From the NCBI GenBank assembly GCA_002633005.1, contig NMRA01000246.1:477562-541561 (forward strand): 64,000 bases of DNA. Direction: 5' to 3'. Origin of the DNA: Phoronis australis (taxonomy: Eukaryota > Phoronida > Phoronidae). The notes under the pieces are model-generated. The model saw only the letters and a program-made list of their open reading frames with translations, did not search any database and was not told where the DNA came from. Below are positions 53,901 through 62,400 of this stretch, piece after piece; the stretch's first letter is position 1, and every line of letters begins with the position of its first letter. The position numbers and the translations under genes were made by a program.

Positions 53901-56525
53901 CAACTTTCGAGTCGAGTCTCGAGTAGAGTTAGACAGTGACCACCGTCTCTAGCTGGCCCCAGTAGAGATGGTGAAGGAGCTTCTTGCGCCGGAATTTTTT
54001 TGGCAAATTATGTCTTACACAGATTAAAACATTAAAGTCACATTGTAACTAGTACCTTTTGCACACAGAATGAGGGTTAACTGGCCACTTTTACACACCG
54101 TTACAGCCAGGTTAAGTGAATAACAATCTAAAACTTGATTTTCTTGGGTAATTCCCCACCTTATGTAACAATGAAAAGTATGTCGTCGTCTTGAAAACAA
54201 TATGCTCGTGTCATGCACACGCGCCATTTCTTAACACCAAAATTTGGTCTGATATTCAGTTTGCTGGCATCAAAATTCCAAAAATTTATAATGAAGTAAA
54301 ACCAGTTCGGATAATTTGTTGTAACCTTGTGAAAGAACAGTTACCAGACAGTACAGTTGATTGAACAATCAGCGAAAAACGAAACTGGCCAATAGGTGAC
54401 GCACTATTTCATGGTGCCAAAAGCTGACGCAAAAGATCATACTACAATTATAACAGCAAAAATAACGGCAGAATGCCAATTTTTTCAAAATTGGCAAAAA
54501 ATTAGTTCACTGACAAGGAAGAGTGTACTTTTTTTAATGACACTTTTGAGTCAGATTTTATCTGTTCCATTTTTTTACCTACATCAGGGCAAAGCTGTAC
54601 GTCTACTGAGTCTACTGGCTCAAGGAGCTACACTGTCTCTAATGAGCCAGCTGGAGGTAGGGAGGACAATCAAAAAGTAGGTCACGGTGCTCCATATCTG
54701 CCTCCGTGTAAAACCCACGTTGGTAAATTACCCGATTTCAGACTTCAAAGTTAACTATAAGACAATTTTTATTATAAATCGTTACCTTAGTCTTTATTTG
54801 TAAGTTTGTAATCTTTTTGTCTCAAATTATCGCTGATAAATCATTTTTGTAAGCTTTTTTTAGCGCACGATTTTCCACCATGCGAACAACTTTCAAAAAA
54901 GTACCTCTTGTTCTTCCTAATAAATCCAAAAGAGCACTACACTCTCAATACAAATATGAAATTTGGACAGGATGTAGTTTAGATGTGTGCGCATCTCATC
55001 AAGTTGTTTTCTCGAAGTCAAGGCCAAGTTTTCATGGCGAGTTTTCGATCGTCCGGAAGGCCTAATTTTGGTTGGTCGGGAGATTGATGTTTTTCCAGTT
55101 GCGCAACATGCCCCCCGATTTTTAGATGAGAAATTTATCACTCTTTTAATTGGTAATTATTTCATTTTCATAAATTCTGTCAAACTGCTGCGCATTGGCA
55201 CTTTTCAAACAGCAGTCGTTAGTTCACTAAATCGCCGCATGTGAGCGCCACCAGCGGCTACATTGAAGTTCAATGGCATCGCAACTTCACCGTTCGAAAT
55301 AAAGTTGTTACAAAGTTTTTGTTGCGTAAATGATGAAATCCTTCACGTTAAGAGTGATTTGTTTTCCCAAATGGTCTTTTGTCTACTTTCTGATGTTTTT
55401 GCCATATGATCTAATAGTACATGGGTGGCACTCAGCACTGAAAAAAGTGGGGGGAGCTATAGCCTCCCCCAGCCCCGTCACTGTCAGGCAATGATGTGTT
55501 GCCCATGTAGTAGTGTTCAGGGGCAGATCTAGGATTTTTAGATAGGAGGGGGGGCAGGGCAGAGTATTATGCAGGACCTTACCCGTAAGATATTTGCACC
55601 CTCAAACTGCCAAATGAAATCTGGGAGTCAGTTTAGGGGGGGCACGGGCTGGCCCCCTTGCCCCCCCAAAATCCACCAATGTTATCTTGTAATTTGATGT
55701 GAAATTTCCTCCTAGCTCAGATGTATTTATTTCTGAGCTGATGTGGTGTCTTTGCTCTTTACCTTTTAAACTGTGTAATCCATTGTTTTCATCAAACATG
55801 ATGAGCCTGTTCTATGCTAACAATACACTTAAACAGCAATATCTCTGTAGAAATCGATCCAAATTTTATGTAATACACACCACCATTTTTGACACAATGC
55901 GACAAATCTTTTTATATGCAGCACATGTATATTTTTTTATTTTTTACAAAATTTTATAAAAAGGAAGATATTTATTTTACGCATAATCGTTGCGTTTCAA
56001 CGGCCATTTTCTCGTTAACAGCGCTCATCCAATTTTTCTGATTTTTGCACCATTTCATTTCTCACACCAAGGGCTTTTCAAAAATGTATGACACATGGGT
56101 ATTGCAAAAAAAATTAAGAAAAACACGTTGTCCTCCCTACTGGAGGCGGTGGTCCCAGACACTGTCTATATATCCAGTATGCTAAATGTAACACATTAGA
56201 AACAGTCCGTTCCCAATTTCCACTCACCTAAGCATATATCTGATTAGTGCCGAAATCTTCACTGTTGGAAACCGCACATTTTTGTTCTTGTGTTCGTTCA
56301 ACAACGAAATTTGATGAACGAACGCAGACGAAACACGAGGAAGTAACATTTGAGCAGGGCTTTGGTCGCATTCTTCTGACTATGATGGTTTGAAATGTAA
56401 AGCATTGTACTTTGTGTAACAATACTACTTACTAGCATGTTTTGTGAAGGCAAAGGCTCATTAAGGGCAGCCGCAACGCCGTTTATTTCTGGAGGAGGCG
56501 GTGGTGGAGGCGGAGGAGGCGCCAT
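20933..56525 (-). CDS. WASHC2: WASH complex subunit 2 (FAM21), 31 exons, 1524 aa
   Basis: WASHC2 links the actin-nucleating WASH complex to retromer on endosomes. Exons (5'->3'): 56525-56433, 50373-50242, 49751-49587, 48540-48478, 45966-45793, 44463-44373, 44027-43882, 42985-42899, 42400-42320, 41600-41465, 41167-41066, 40753-40632, 40452-40347, 38556-38494, 38275-38096, 37399-37310, 36001-35886, 35161-35069, 32196-31997, 31617-31536, 30447-30359, 28801-28708, 27784-27659, 27283-27161, 26721-26635, 26446-26026, 24609-24365, 23865-23740, 23249-22638, 21631-21454, 21084-20933. Phases chain to one ORF. The head (exons 2-6: [28 protein letters not shown]) matches the WASH-binding domain. The tail carries over 20 LF-acid motifs, as in retromer-binding FAM21 repeats. 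LHSANK plus [10 protein letters not shown] is the capping-protein-binding (CPI) region, and the C terminus is [10 protein letters not shown]. Exon 1 (proline-rich), the exon 7 acceptor, and the weak exon 23 (GTTGGC) and 26 (GTTCGT) donors are least certain. Confidence 0.93.
22638..23865 (-). other. WASHC2: WASHC2 exons 28-29: CPI motif and distal LF-repeat tail
   Basis: Exon 28 (23865-23740) ends RTLHSANK and exon 29 (23249-22638) begins [17 protein letters not shown]. Together they rebuild the FAM21 region known to bind capping protein (CPI motif), split by an intron exactly inside it. The rest of exon 29, the longest exon at 204 codons, holds LF motifs ([33 protein letters not shown]) and ends [12 protein letters not shown]. 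The antisense strand has a 222-codon open frame here. It is a shadow of the biased codon composition. Confidence 0.85.
26026..26446 (-). other. WASHC2: WASHC2 exon 26 with internal peptide duplication
   Basis: This 140-codon exon contains two adjacent copies of a block, [19 protein letters not shown] and [19 protein letters not shown], separated by about 14 residues. A looser third block ([16 protein letters not shown]) follows. It ends with [11 protein letters not shown], the fourth PAG-type motif of the protein, then lysine-rich INKNKKGKA. The donor GCAG|gttcgt is weak but the phase fits exon 27. Confidence 0.75.
27357..27472. mobile_element. Small foldback element in WASHC2 intron 23
   Basis: GTCACCCACAGGGGTCCCCAGTG...GAGAACCA on the left is inverted on the right as TGGTTCTC...GAGAACCCCAGTGAGTGAC. 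The arms are about 33-40 bp at roughly 80% identity. Flanking CAGTAATAGTCAC / GTGACTACTG extends the arms. Confidence 0.6.
30066..30318. repeat. 32-bp minisatellite, 8 copies
   Basis: The unit TATCTGATGATATCACCAAT plus AGGCATACATAA is repeated head to tail with almost no divergence; the last copy is shortened to 29 bp. It lies 41 bp past the donor side of WASHC2 exon 21. There are no spacers between units, so it is a satellite and not a CRISPR array. Confidence 0.95.
30421..30514 (-). repeat. 47-bp tandem duplication that copies the WASHC2 exon 21 acceptor
   Basis: 30421-30467 and 30468-30514 differ at a single base. In the gene sense each copy contains ATGTTACAG followed by AGTAAGGCAAGGGCTGCC. 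This gives two usable acceptors 47 bp apart (exon starts 30447 and 30494). Confidence 0.93.
32611..34531. mobile_element. 1.92-kb DNA transposon with 15-bp TIRs and TTAA target duplication
   Basis: Left terminus GGTAGGTGTATACAC (32611-32625) and right terminus GTGTATCCACCTACC (34517-34531) are inverted copies matching at 14 of 15 bases. Both are directly flanked by TTAA (32607-32610 and 34532-34535). It fills most of WASHC2 intron 18. Interior frames are short (under 90 codons) and unrecognised, so it is probably non-autonomous. TTAA duplication is typical of piggyBac and Kolobok superfamilies. The TIR sequence does not settle which. Confidence 0.8.
35237..35458 (-). repeat. Dispersed repeat, copy 2 (WASHC2 intron 17)
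   Basis: This is the inverted copy of 16228-16460. Read on the minus strand it has the same order: TTAAGAGGA, TCTTATTTGATTT, TTTATTTCAGTTA, CTATTTGTGGAA, GTCACCTGGAAAA. Confidence 0.7.
37177..37291. repeat. Tandem duplication of a 55-60 bp unit
   Basis: TGCTATCTACTAA...AACTCAAACCACAAACATTGACAGTTAGTAT is present twice back to back. The second copy has a 5-base insertion (TTAAA) and one further change. It lies just past the donor of WASHC2 exon 16. Confidence 0.85.
38985..39711 (+). repeat. Array A of diverged ~150-bp modules carrying CCACTAGRGGGC cores
   Basis: Cores: CCACTAGAGGCA (39005), CCACTAGAGG (39030), CCAGTAGGAGGCGCC (39176), CCACTAGGTGGCGC (39337), CCACTAGGGGGCA (39482). Each is followed by a GTAGTC / CGTCTGAAA-type stretch, then a CCAAATTTCATGAAAATCC-like stretch and 'GAGATAGAG'. 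It ends in a GACGCCGGACGCC / GGACAGACAGACGGACGG tail and ATAATGCGTCCACATATAAA. Spacing is 145-161 bp. It lies in WASHC2 intron 13. Confidence 0.8.
44800..45775 (+). repeat. Array B, second copy of the modular repeat
   Basis: WASHC2 intron 5 holds more degenerate modules: CCGTTAAGGGGCG (about 45333), CCGCTAGGGGAA (45467), TCACTAGAGGGTGCC (45579) and TGAAGGGGGAGGC (about 45724). Each is followed by an AT-rich spacer with ATCCATCTGAAA or GGTCTGAAAATC. Upstream, GTCATTTTAATAAGAATAAG (near 44870) is shared with 38417-38440, so both copies appear to derive from the same family in the same orientation. Confidence 0.6.
50498..52175. mobile_element. 1.68-kb TTAA-flanked DNA transposon containing a decayed THAP domain
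   Basis: Left end AGGAGAATGCCACCC (50498-50512) and right end GGGTGGCATGCTCCC (52161-52175) are inverted at 13 of 15 bases. Both sit directly inside TTAA (50494-50497 and 52176-52179). A broken THAP zinc finger reads on the plus strand about 180 bases from the left end. TTAA targets together with THAP are the hallmark of the Kolobok superfamily, so a degenerate Kolobok-type element is inferred. The 21-bp minisatellite lies outside it. It sits in WASHC2 intron 1. Confidence 0.72.
50677..50890 (+). pseudogene. Decayed THAP zinc-finger remnant
   Basis: RCIVPACPN (50677-50703) gives the first C-x3-C and P/N of a THAP finger, then a stop follows immediately. In another frame [10 protein letters not shown] and RVCGLQ follow. 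These correspond to the THAP 'P-K-D-x-x-x-x-K-W' and 'V-C-x-x-H-F' blocks, with Gln where the zinc-binding His should be. Stops, a frameshift and the lost ligand mean it is not functional. The call depends on order and spacing of short blocks. Confidence 0.5.
52305..52385. repeat. Foldback with perfect 12-bp central palindrome
   Basis: AAGGGATCATGA-gt-TCATGATCCCTT (52333-52358) is perfectly self-complementary. Outer arms around GAAATTTCA also pair imperfectly (left AATCGTGAAAATTTCAG, right TGAAATTTCATGATT). It is probably a tiny MITE or a decayed palindromic element. Confidence 0.7.
52498..52644. repeat. 21-bp minisatellite, 7 copies
   Basis: The unit CTAAGTGTCCCGTGGCAGTT(A) is tandemly repeated seven times with four or five substitutions in all. 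Because 21 is divisible by 3 it stays open in several frames on both strands (for example KCPVAVT and NCHGTLS). There is no gene context, so the frames are not treated as coding. It is in WASHC2 intron 1. Confidence 0.95.
54657..56140. mobile_element. 1.48-kb DNA transposon, perfect 13-bp TIRs, 5-bp TSD
   Basis: GTAGGGAGGACAA (54657-54669) and its exact complement TTGTCCTCCCTAC (56128-56140) bound the element. TGGAG flanks both sides (54652-54656 and 56141-56145). There is no recognisable transposase. The interior holds a G/C-run fragment at 55.5 kb that resembles the GGCGGAT family, perhaps nested. A 5-bp duplication with this TIR does not match a superfamily I can name. It is in WASHC2 intron 1. 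Confidence 0.75.
55517..55675. mobile_element. GGCGGAT-like fragment nested in the 1.48-kb element
   Basis: GGGGCAGATCTAGGATTTTT on the left, then a G run. On the right CCCCCCCAAAATCCACCAA, which inverted reads TTGGTGGATTTTGGGGGGG. This resembles the termini of the 1.8-kb-region element. A related cAGCACTgAAAAAAGTGGGGGGAGCTATAGCC string at 55430 recurs near 57018 (AGCACTAAAATAAG...GGAGCTATAGCC). Confidence 0.4.
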
Positions 56526-56535
56526 CTTGTAAGAT
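56515..56535 (-). promoter_or_regulatory. WASHC2 start context with YY1-like CAAGATGGCGCC
   Basis: In the gene sense the start codon sits in CAAGATGGCGCC, which matches the YY1 core AAGATGGCG often found at first codons of housekeeping genes. CACATGATC lies about 10 bases upstream. The match supports this exon as the true 5' end. Confidence 0.45.
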
Positions 56536-56559
56536 CATGTGACTACGTTCTTCAAATAA

Positions 56560-58290
56560 TTTTAAAGAATCTTATTCTTACATGATGCTGTGCCACTAAA
56601 ACAAGTCAGTAGTATTTTGGTCTTTAGTAAGACATATAAATCTTCTTTGTGTTAAATTTAAGTACTATCAACAACGATATATAACTGAAAAAATATCAAT
56701 GATAAACTGTTGTTTCAGGCATTCGTCGATGTATTTTCTGACACTAGGTAGCGCTAAAGTTTCTGCGGAGCATGCCAATCGTCGGTGAGGACGTGTTCTT
56801 GCTGAGAGGTTGGACTGAATAAGTGGCACTTTGAACTAAATATCACGCGTGCGTGAACTCATGCGATCTTGAAATTAAGCACTCTGCCTGACAATGGAAA
56901 TTCTCAGCCTGTCACTGATCATGACGGGCTTGAACTAAAAACNGGGGGCAAGCAGCCCCCCCCCCCCCGGCCCAGCCCCTAATGATGGTGCGCGCCGCCC
57001 ATGCCTATGGGCGGTCCAGCACTAAAATAAGTTGGAGCTATAGCCCCTAGCCCCATGGTGCGCCGTCCATGCTATACCAAATACAGTGAGAGAAGAACAC
57101 GATGGTCCTGCTGTGACTCTACTCAGTCGGACTGGGCCACTAGTTCAACCCACTGACTCCATGCGGAGTCGACCGACTATAGTCAAATCAGTGTAGTTCC
57201 GCAACCGCGGCAGCCGGGCTATAAGTTTAAGAAGTAAACCGGGATTACAGTCAGCTGGTCTAGGCAAAAGAAATCTGCACACCGACCAGGGGCATGAGGT
57301 GAGTGCTATACTAAATTCTGCCTCCACCGATCGAGTCGGTTATTTTCCGCGACACGGAAAGTAATTAATTACACTTCAAAGCATAATTATTTGAAATAAG
57401 TGCCTATGATGGTTGATAAGTATGATGATTAATAAAATGAAGCCGATCTGTCCACCGGTCTCTGAAACCGGTAGGCTCGACGAAGAAAACACAACCCGGT
57501 GCACCCCCGGCGGCCGGCGAAAGGGGAGGGTACCGAAATCAATGAAGCCAGCCACCATCAGTGCCTGCGCTGACTGGCTCAATACTGGCGCCTGTGCGAG
57601 ATGTTTTTGTGTAACTTGGTTTGGCAGCCCATTTTCGTTCATGTGAGACACACTTTCGTAACTATAGTAGGAAAGACAACAGCCCTGTGACTATAGTAAC
57701 TCAGTCATGTGTTGACACCCTAGCCGGTCGAGATTCCGGGGCATTAACTCGATCGATTTGTGCACCACAACTAATTTTCTGCCGTTTCAGATCAAAGACA
57801 CCGTGCTGTTGTGCTCATTCAAATCACCTCAGCTAGGCTCCTAATGTTGTCGAGCTGCACAGACATCCACTTAGTCTTTTTGCCTGTGACTTGAGATTGT
57901 GCTCTGGCAGTCAGAACGTTCTCCTGGGAGTTATGGGAGTCTTCAAGTGCCTACATGTAGATATAGTATCCTGTACCGATGTGGCAAGTGGTAGTTTGCA
58001 CAGCATAGGTGCGTTTTTTTACGCCTGTTTTTTTGGAAAACATCTTCTGGAGTATCGGCCCGGCCGCCAGCCCTCCCCTAAATCGCGCCACTGCCGGCAC
58101 CATCGCGTGGTCTGACTGTGTGAATGCTTAAACAGTACACACCATGGATTTTTGCACATTTTGAATTACCGGTGGCCAAAGACTAAATGTATGACGTAAA
58201 ATTTAGCTAAACCCATGTTTATTTTGTGTAATTAGCTCGAAATTTTGATTTTTCTTTCAATTTTGCCAATTTTCACATTTCCTGCCATGT
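56560..58290. other. Upstream region of WASHC2 with repeat debris
   Basis: No gene is recognised. 56940-57075 contains C runs and AGCTATAGCCCC strings shared with 55.4 kb (GGCGGAT-family debris). 57400-57650 is GC-rich and open in two antisense frames (77 and 91 codons) with no recognised domain. The single N at 56943 lies next to homopolymers, an assembly weak point. Confidence 0.4.
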
Positions 58291-58335
58291 GACGCCATGG
58301 GTTGAACACAAGAGATCAGTGACTAGAATTGAACA

Positions 58336-58584
58336 ATGGCGGATAGCAAGGAATTTGAAAGCGACGACGATTATGAGCAAGAATTGAACGAATACTATGA
58401 AGAAACGTATCAGAATGGTGGTCAAGATGAGGAAATGGGGTTGCACGAAAGCGAGAATAAGTTTTATGTGCTTCAGGCAGCGTACTTTTCTACTTCGAGC
58501 CTTACGAACTGGATCCTCTCGCGAGAGCAGCGGCCTCGGGCTCGGCGAGTCAACCCAGTCATCCAACAGACGATCCTGAATTAA
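58336..58584 (+). CDS. Unrecognised 82-codon ORF, acidic N terminus
   Basis: It starts MADSKEFESDDDYEQELNEY, with a strongly acidic, tyrosine-rich first 40 residues, then a more neutral tail with YFSTSSLTNWILS and an arginine-rich patch (EQRPRARRVNP). No domain is recognised. Its good start context and position just inside an inverted terminus suggest the surviving first exon of a transposon gene. A genuine host exon is possible but no good splice donor is seen. Function is unknown. Confidence 0.35.
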   Translation: MADSKEFESDDDYEQELNEYYEETYQNGGQDEEMGLHESENKFYVLQAAYFSTSSLTNWILSREQRPRARRVNPVIQQTILN

Positions 58585-58619
58585 GAGCTGATGTTTCTGA
58601 ATGATAAATATTGTCCCTT

Positions 58620-58860
58620 ATTGAACCAGGCCTTCATCGTAACGTCTCCAGTGACTGGAGTCAAAATACGAGTCCTCAAAGTGGGCAGAACACAGAGTGG
58701 CCCCGGACCGAATCGCTTGGTCCACAATGACGTCCCACACTCTCGTTCGGCGCATGAAGCGATGCCACTTCTGCGCAACTTTGGAGTCCTTCGGAACACC
58801 GAGACGTTTACCGCCTGGCTGCTGTTGCTGCAGCCTCCGGAAACACACCTTTCGATCCCT
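58620..58860 (-). pseudogene. Frameshifted THAP zinc-finger remnant
   Basis: In one frame CVSGGCSN supplies the first C-x4-C pair. In the next frame LGVPKDSKVAQKWHRFM, then TLCSAHFEDSYF, supply the P-K-D, K-W and C-x2-H-F of a THAP DNA-binding domain. A single frame change between VNVS and GVPKD breaks it, and the second frame stops about 18 codons later (YDEGLVQ). Spacing of the four zinc ligands otherwise fits the family. Either a pseudogene or a sequencing indel explains it. Confidence 0.68.
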
Positions 58861-58969
58861 CTACGAACCTTCTCGACGCTAAATGTACTTTGCTTTCTCT
58901 TCACTCTATACACTTTGTCTCTGATCCGAGCAGTATGGAGAACGACTTGGGTTCAACCCATGACGTTGT

Positions 58970-59416
58970 AGATAATTATTATTTTTTCAATTTTTGCGTG
59001 TTTCTTTATGAGCTGTGCACTAAAGGCACTGAAATCTAGTAAGATATAATAATAAAATTTATTTTGAGGTACTAGAGTCATGTTGTGTACACTTTAAGCA
59101 AGCTGCTCTGCCGTCCAGTGCAAAGGCGAGCAGCAAGTAAAGCTGCCAGAAAAGAAAATAAATAAAAAAAAAAACAAAAAAAACGGCAACGTCAAACGTT
59201 TCCTTTCTCAAACGGCAAGATTATTGAAGGTTCCTTTTAACAAACATACATGTAAACTAGACTTGAGAAGTTTTATTAAACAAACATTAGTTCCACTTGT
59301 TATAATGAGGATGTGTGAGATTTGTTCACTTACACGAGAATACGTGAGCGAAATACATGCAATGTAAATATACACTATTGCTCTCGCGTGCGTATGACCC
59401 CTAACCGGCCTGCGAT
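58970..59416. other. 3' flank of the dynein gene
   Basis: AT-rich sequence with two AATAAA candidates in the dynein sense (59277-59272 and 59063-59058). A plus-strand A-rich run lies at 59159-59184. No gene is seen. Confidence 0.5.
59272..59277 (-). terminator. Candidate dynein poly(A) signal AATAAA
   Basis: It lies 140 bases after the dynein stop in the sense orientation (TTTATT on the plus strand). A second copy is at 59058-59063. Confidence 0.45.
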
Positions 59417-62400
59417 TTAGAAAACGCTGCAAAGGGCTGCAACACCTCTCATAATCCACTTATCTGCTGGTGCGCTGGTTCGTAATGTCAGGGCTGTGAC
59501 AAACGTTGCATCGGTACGCGTGCGGTTCTTGTACAGCGGACAGGCATATGTTCTTCCGTCACGTGCCGGCGATCCATTTACGGCATAAATATGTATGACT
59601 GGTAATCTCGTATATATAACTTTTGGTAGAGATTCCGTCAGCCTACCATTTTTCCTATCCCACGACGCTCCCTCTATGTACAAACCGTGGACATACACGC
59701 CTTCCATTGGCTCCTCACGAATGTCTTCTTTAGCTTGTCTGATAACATCGTTTTGCAAACTCACATTGTCTAGTGCCCAACCCTTGTGGCTTCTCGTTAC
59801 TTCTTGCCTCATTGCCGTGAGGAATCCTTGAGGATTGAAGAAACCCGGTAGCCAGAAAGTTGATGGTTTTCCTTTCGCCAGCCAGGTTTGATACTGTACA
59901 TTCCTGTCTACTAACGTGGTGAACCAGAATCCAATTGACGAGGAAATCCAGGAAAGCCTCTCCCATGTGGCGGGAACTCGTGAATTAAACACGTTGTCAA
60001 GGGTGTCGCGTAAAACGCTGTCCATAATTGCTGTTCCATCTATGGCTAGCCTCAGGTCTTGCAGAGTGTTTCGAACTGCTTTCAACAGTTTTTGCATACG
60101 ATCTATTTCTTGTTTGAGGAAAATGACTAGTGGTTGCGTGTTTCCCATTGTCTTCAAACGTTCCGACACATCATTCATTTCGTAAAGACTTGGCAGTTTC
60201 GACAGCATGTCTTCCGCGTGTTGGTAAACTATGGATTCTCTTGATTCTCCCGTCTCTGTTGGTTTGTCCTTTGGTTGAATATCAATGATCTTATTCATTA
60301 TTTCCGCAGTAGCTAAGGTCTGATGTGTTATATCAGCATTTGAGTGTAACCCAAAAACCCCAGGAGCTTCTTTTGCTGGAAGTTCATCAATGAAGTGCAG
60401 AACACGGGCGACGATATCCATTTTCTTTGGAATCGTATAACCCTCGTAAAAACAAAAATTATCCTTCAGCAGATGTTCGCCGAACCAGATTTTAACAATG
60501 GTCATTAGGAGTCGCTTGTCGTAATTGTCTGTGACGCGACCACCGTATTGAACCTCTCCTATCATGTAACGAACCGTAGTCCAAGAGACACCTTTTCGGG
60601 GGTCAGTTTCGTCCACATGGTTTTGTAAGAAAGTCACTGAAGCTAACCAATCGGCGCTATTAAATTCGTAGGGAACATTCCAACCCAATGGACCGTATTT
60701 TCGCCTCTCTTGAATTGCACTGTGGAAGAAAGAGACAGCATAGAGCAGTGGACGCCAATGCAGTGCGTTTGTGTAATCCAGCAAGTCCTTGGTGATGCCA
60801 GCAAAGGTTCTTTTCAAGCCTGCTTTGATCCCACATGGTGGTTCACTTGTAAACCTTATCGACATTTGCAACAATCCGATAGGGAAATCGGCGTGTTCCT
60901 CCGTTGTCATCCAAAGTCTAAAGTTGTGATTAATATTTGGTTCTTCTGAAATAGTTGTATGCAGTTCTTCCATAAAGTCTAAACTCAAGTGACAGTTTTG
61001 AAGCAGTATCCATCCACCGTCGGTCATGAATTTTTTCATCACCTTGCGTGCAAGAATTTCCTGCCCTTGCCCTAACGAAATTGCATGGTAGTCGAGGACA
61101 GTCTTTTTAGAAAGTTGTTGTATGTAATAACTTGGATCCGAACCAGTCGACAGTAAACACATTAGTGGTGTGGTACATGAGCTTTCGTCGAATGTCTTCT
61201 GAAGATCGAGAATGCCTGGGTCAATGTATCGCGATCCCAAAGAATTTTCGATATACGCCCTGGCTTGAGTTAATGTTCTGTCCTCACAAAAGGAACGAAT
61301 CAGTAGCAGCTTCCCGAATGAATCAAGATAAAGATCGAAATTTTCAGGTAATATCTCGTTTTCTGGGGCATCTTTTTCCGCCCATATGTGCCATGCTTTT
61401 TCGTTTGCTGTTAGTTTGTTGATAAGTTCTTCAAAACCAGAAAGTTGAGCTAGGCGGAAAATATTTAACCAAGTGCGATTGGCAAGCCAGTTAAGAGGTT
61501 TCGATGGTACCACCCTTGCGTCCAATCCAGCACCCCCGTGTATTAGCACATCAAACTGGTCAGCCGAAATTCTGAAATTCTCCATGTCTATTTTCAACGC
61601 TAAAAGAAGCTGAAACAAAAATTTGTCCTTTTCATAAAGTCCCCTGCACGTGTACTTATACACACTATACGTTAGATATTCCCGTATATTGTGTGTACGT
61701 TGCACCGGCACCATAGATTTCCTAGATAGTCGCAACGCTTCGTCGAATAATTTTAAGAATTGATTGATTGAGGTCTGATACATATGATTTACCGTATTCA
61801 TTTCGCAAATCAAGAAGTAAAGCAAGCTGCCACGCTTTGCAACCGGCCGAAATTCTTCCCTGGCGTCGTTTATTTTTGTTTCAGTTTCTGCTGCAACCAC
61901 AAGTTTCTCGTGAACATCGTGTGCGGTTTTTCTAGTAGTTGAAAGTACTTCTATCAACGATTCGTCTTCAACAAGAGAACCCTCTGTGCTACTTAGTTTG
62001 TACAACATATTGTCTTCCAGGTCTTGCACACACTTGTCGTTTTTCGCAATATCTTTCAAAAGGTTTAGCCTGTGTGATTCCAAGTCTTTTTTCTCAGCAA
62101 GAATAACTCTGCTGAGTAGTTGTTCTTCCAAACCTTGTTGGGTAACAGTAAAATCTATGATGGTGGTTTTAGCGCTAGTTTCTGCGCTGTATGTCGGATT
62201 TGAAAGATTTGTACTTAAGTATAAGTAAAATCCTGGCAAAACATCACACTCTTTATCGCCTATCTTCACTCGGTTCATTGTTCCAATTTTTATGAAATTT
62301 TTTCTAAGTATATTATTCAATGCATGGTCCAGTTCATCATCAACATTTTCCAAGAGAATTGGACGCCCCAACGATAATGCATCCTCCAGAAAGTTTCGAA

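Larger units (their letters stand above)
58296..58962. mobile_element. ~670-bp element with inverted ends and two inward-facing ORF starts
   Basis: CATGGGTTGAACACAAG (58296 on) and, inverted, CATGGGTTGAACCCAAG (from 58962 leftward) bound the segment: 12 identical bases, 16 of 17 overall. Just inside the left end an ORF starts in good Kozak context (ACAATGGCG, 58336) and runs right. Just inside the right end a THAP domain reads leftward. This looks like an internally deleted two-gene transposon that kept both gene starts. No target duplication is clear, so the boundaries are approximate. Confidence 0.5.

Noticed and set aside
57376-57651. Overlapping 77- and 91-codon ORFs on opposite strands
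   Set aside because: Both are in a GC-rich repeat-like patch, without recognisable domains or splice context.
59159-59184. A-rich run near the dynein gene as a retrogene poly(A) tail
   Set aside because: The A run is on the plus strand, whereas a tail of the minus-strand gene would appear as T on this strand. It is not evidence for retroposition.
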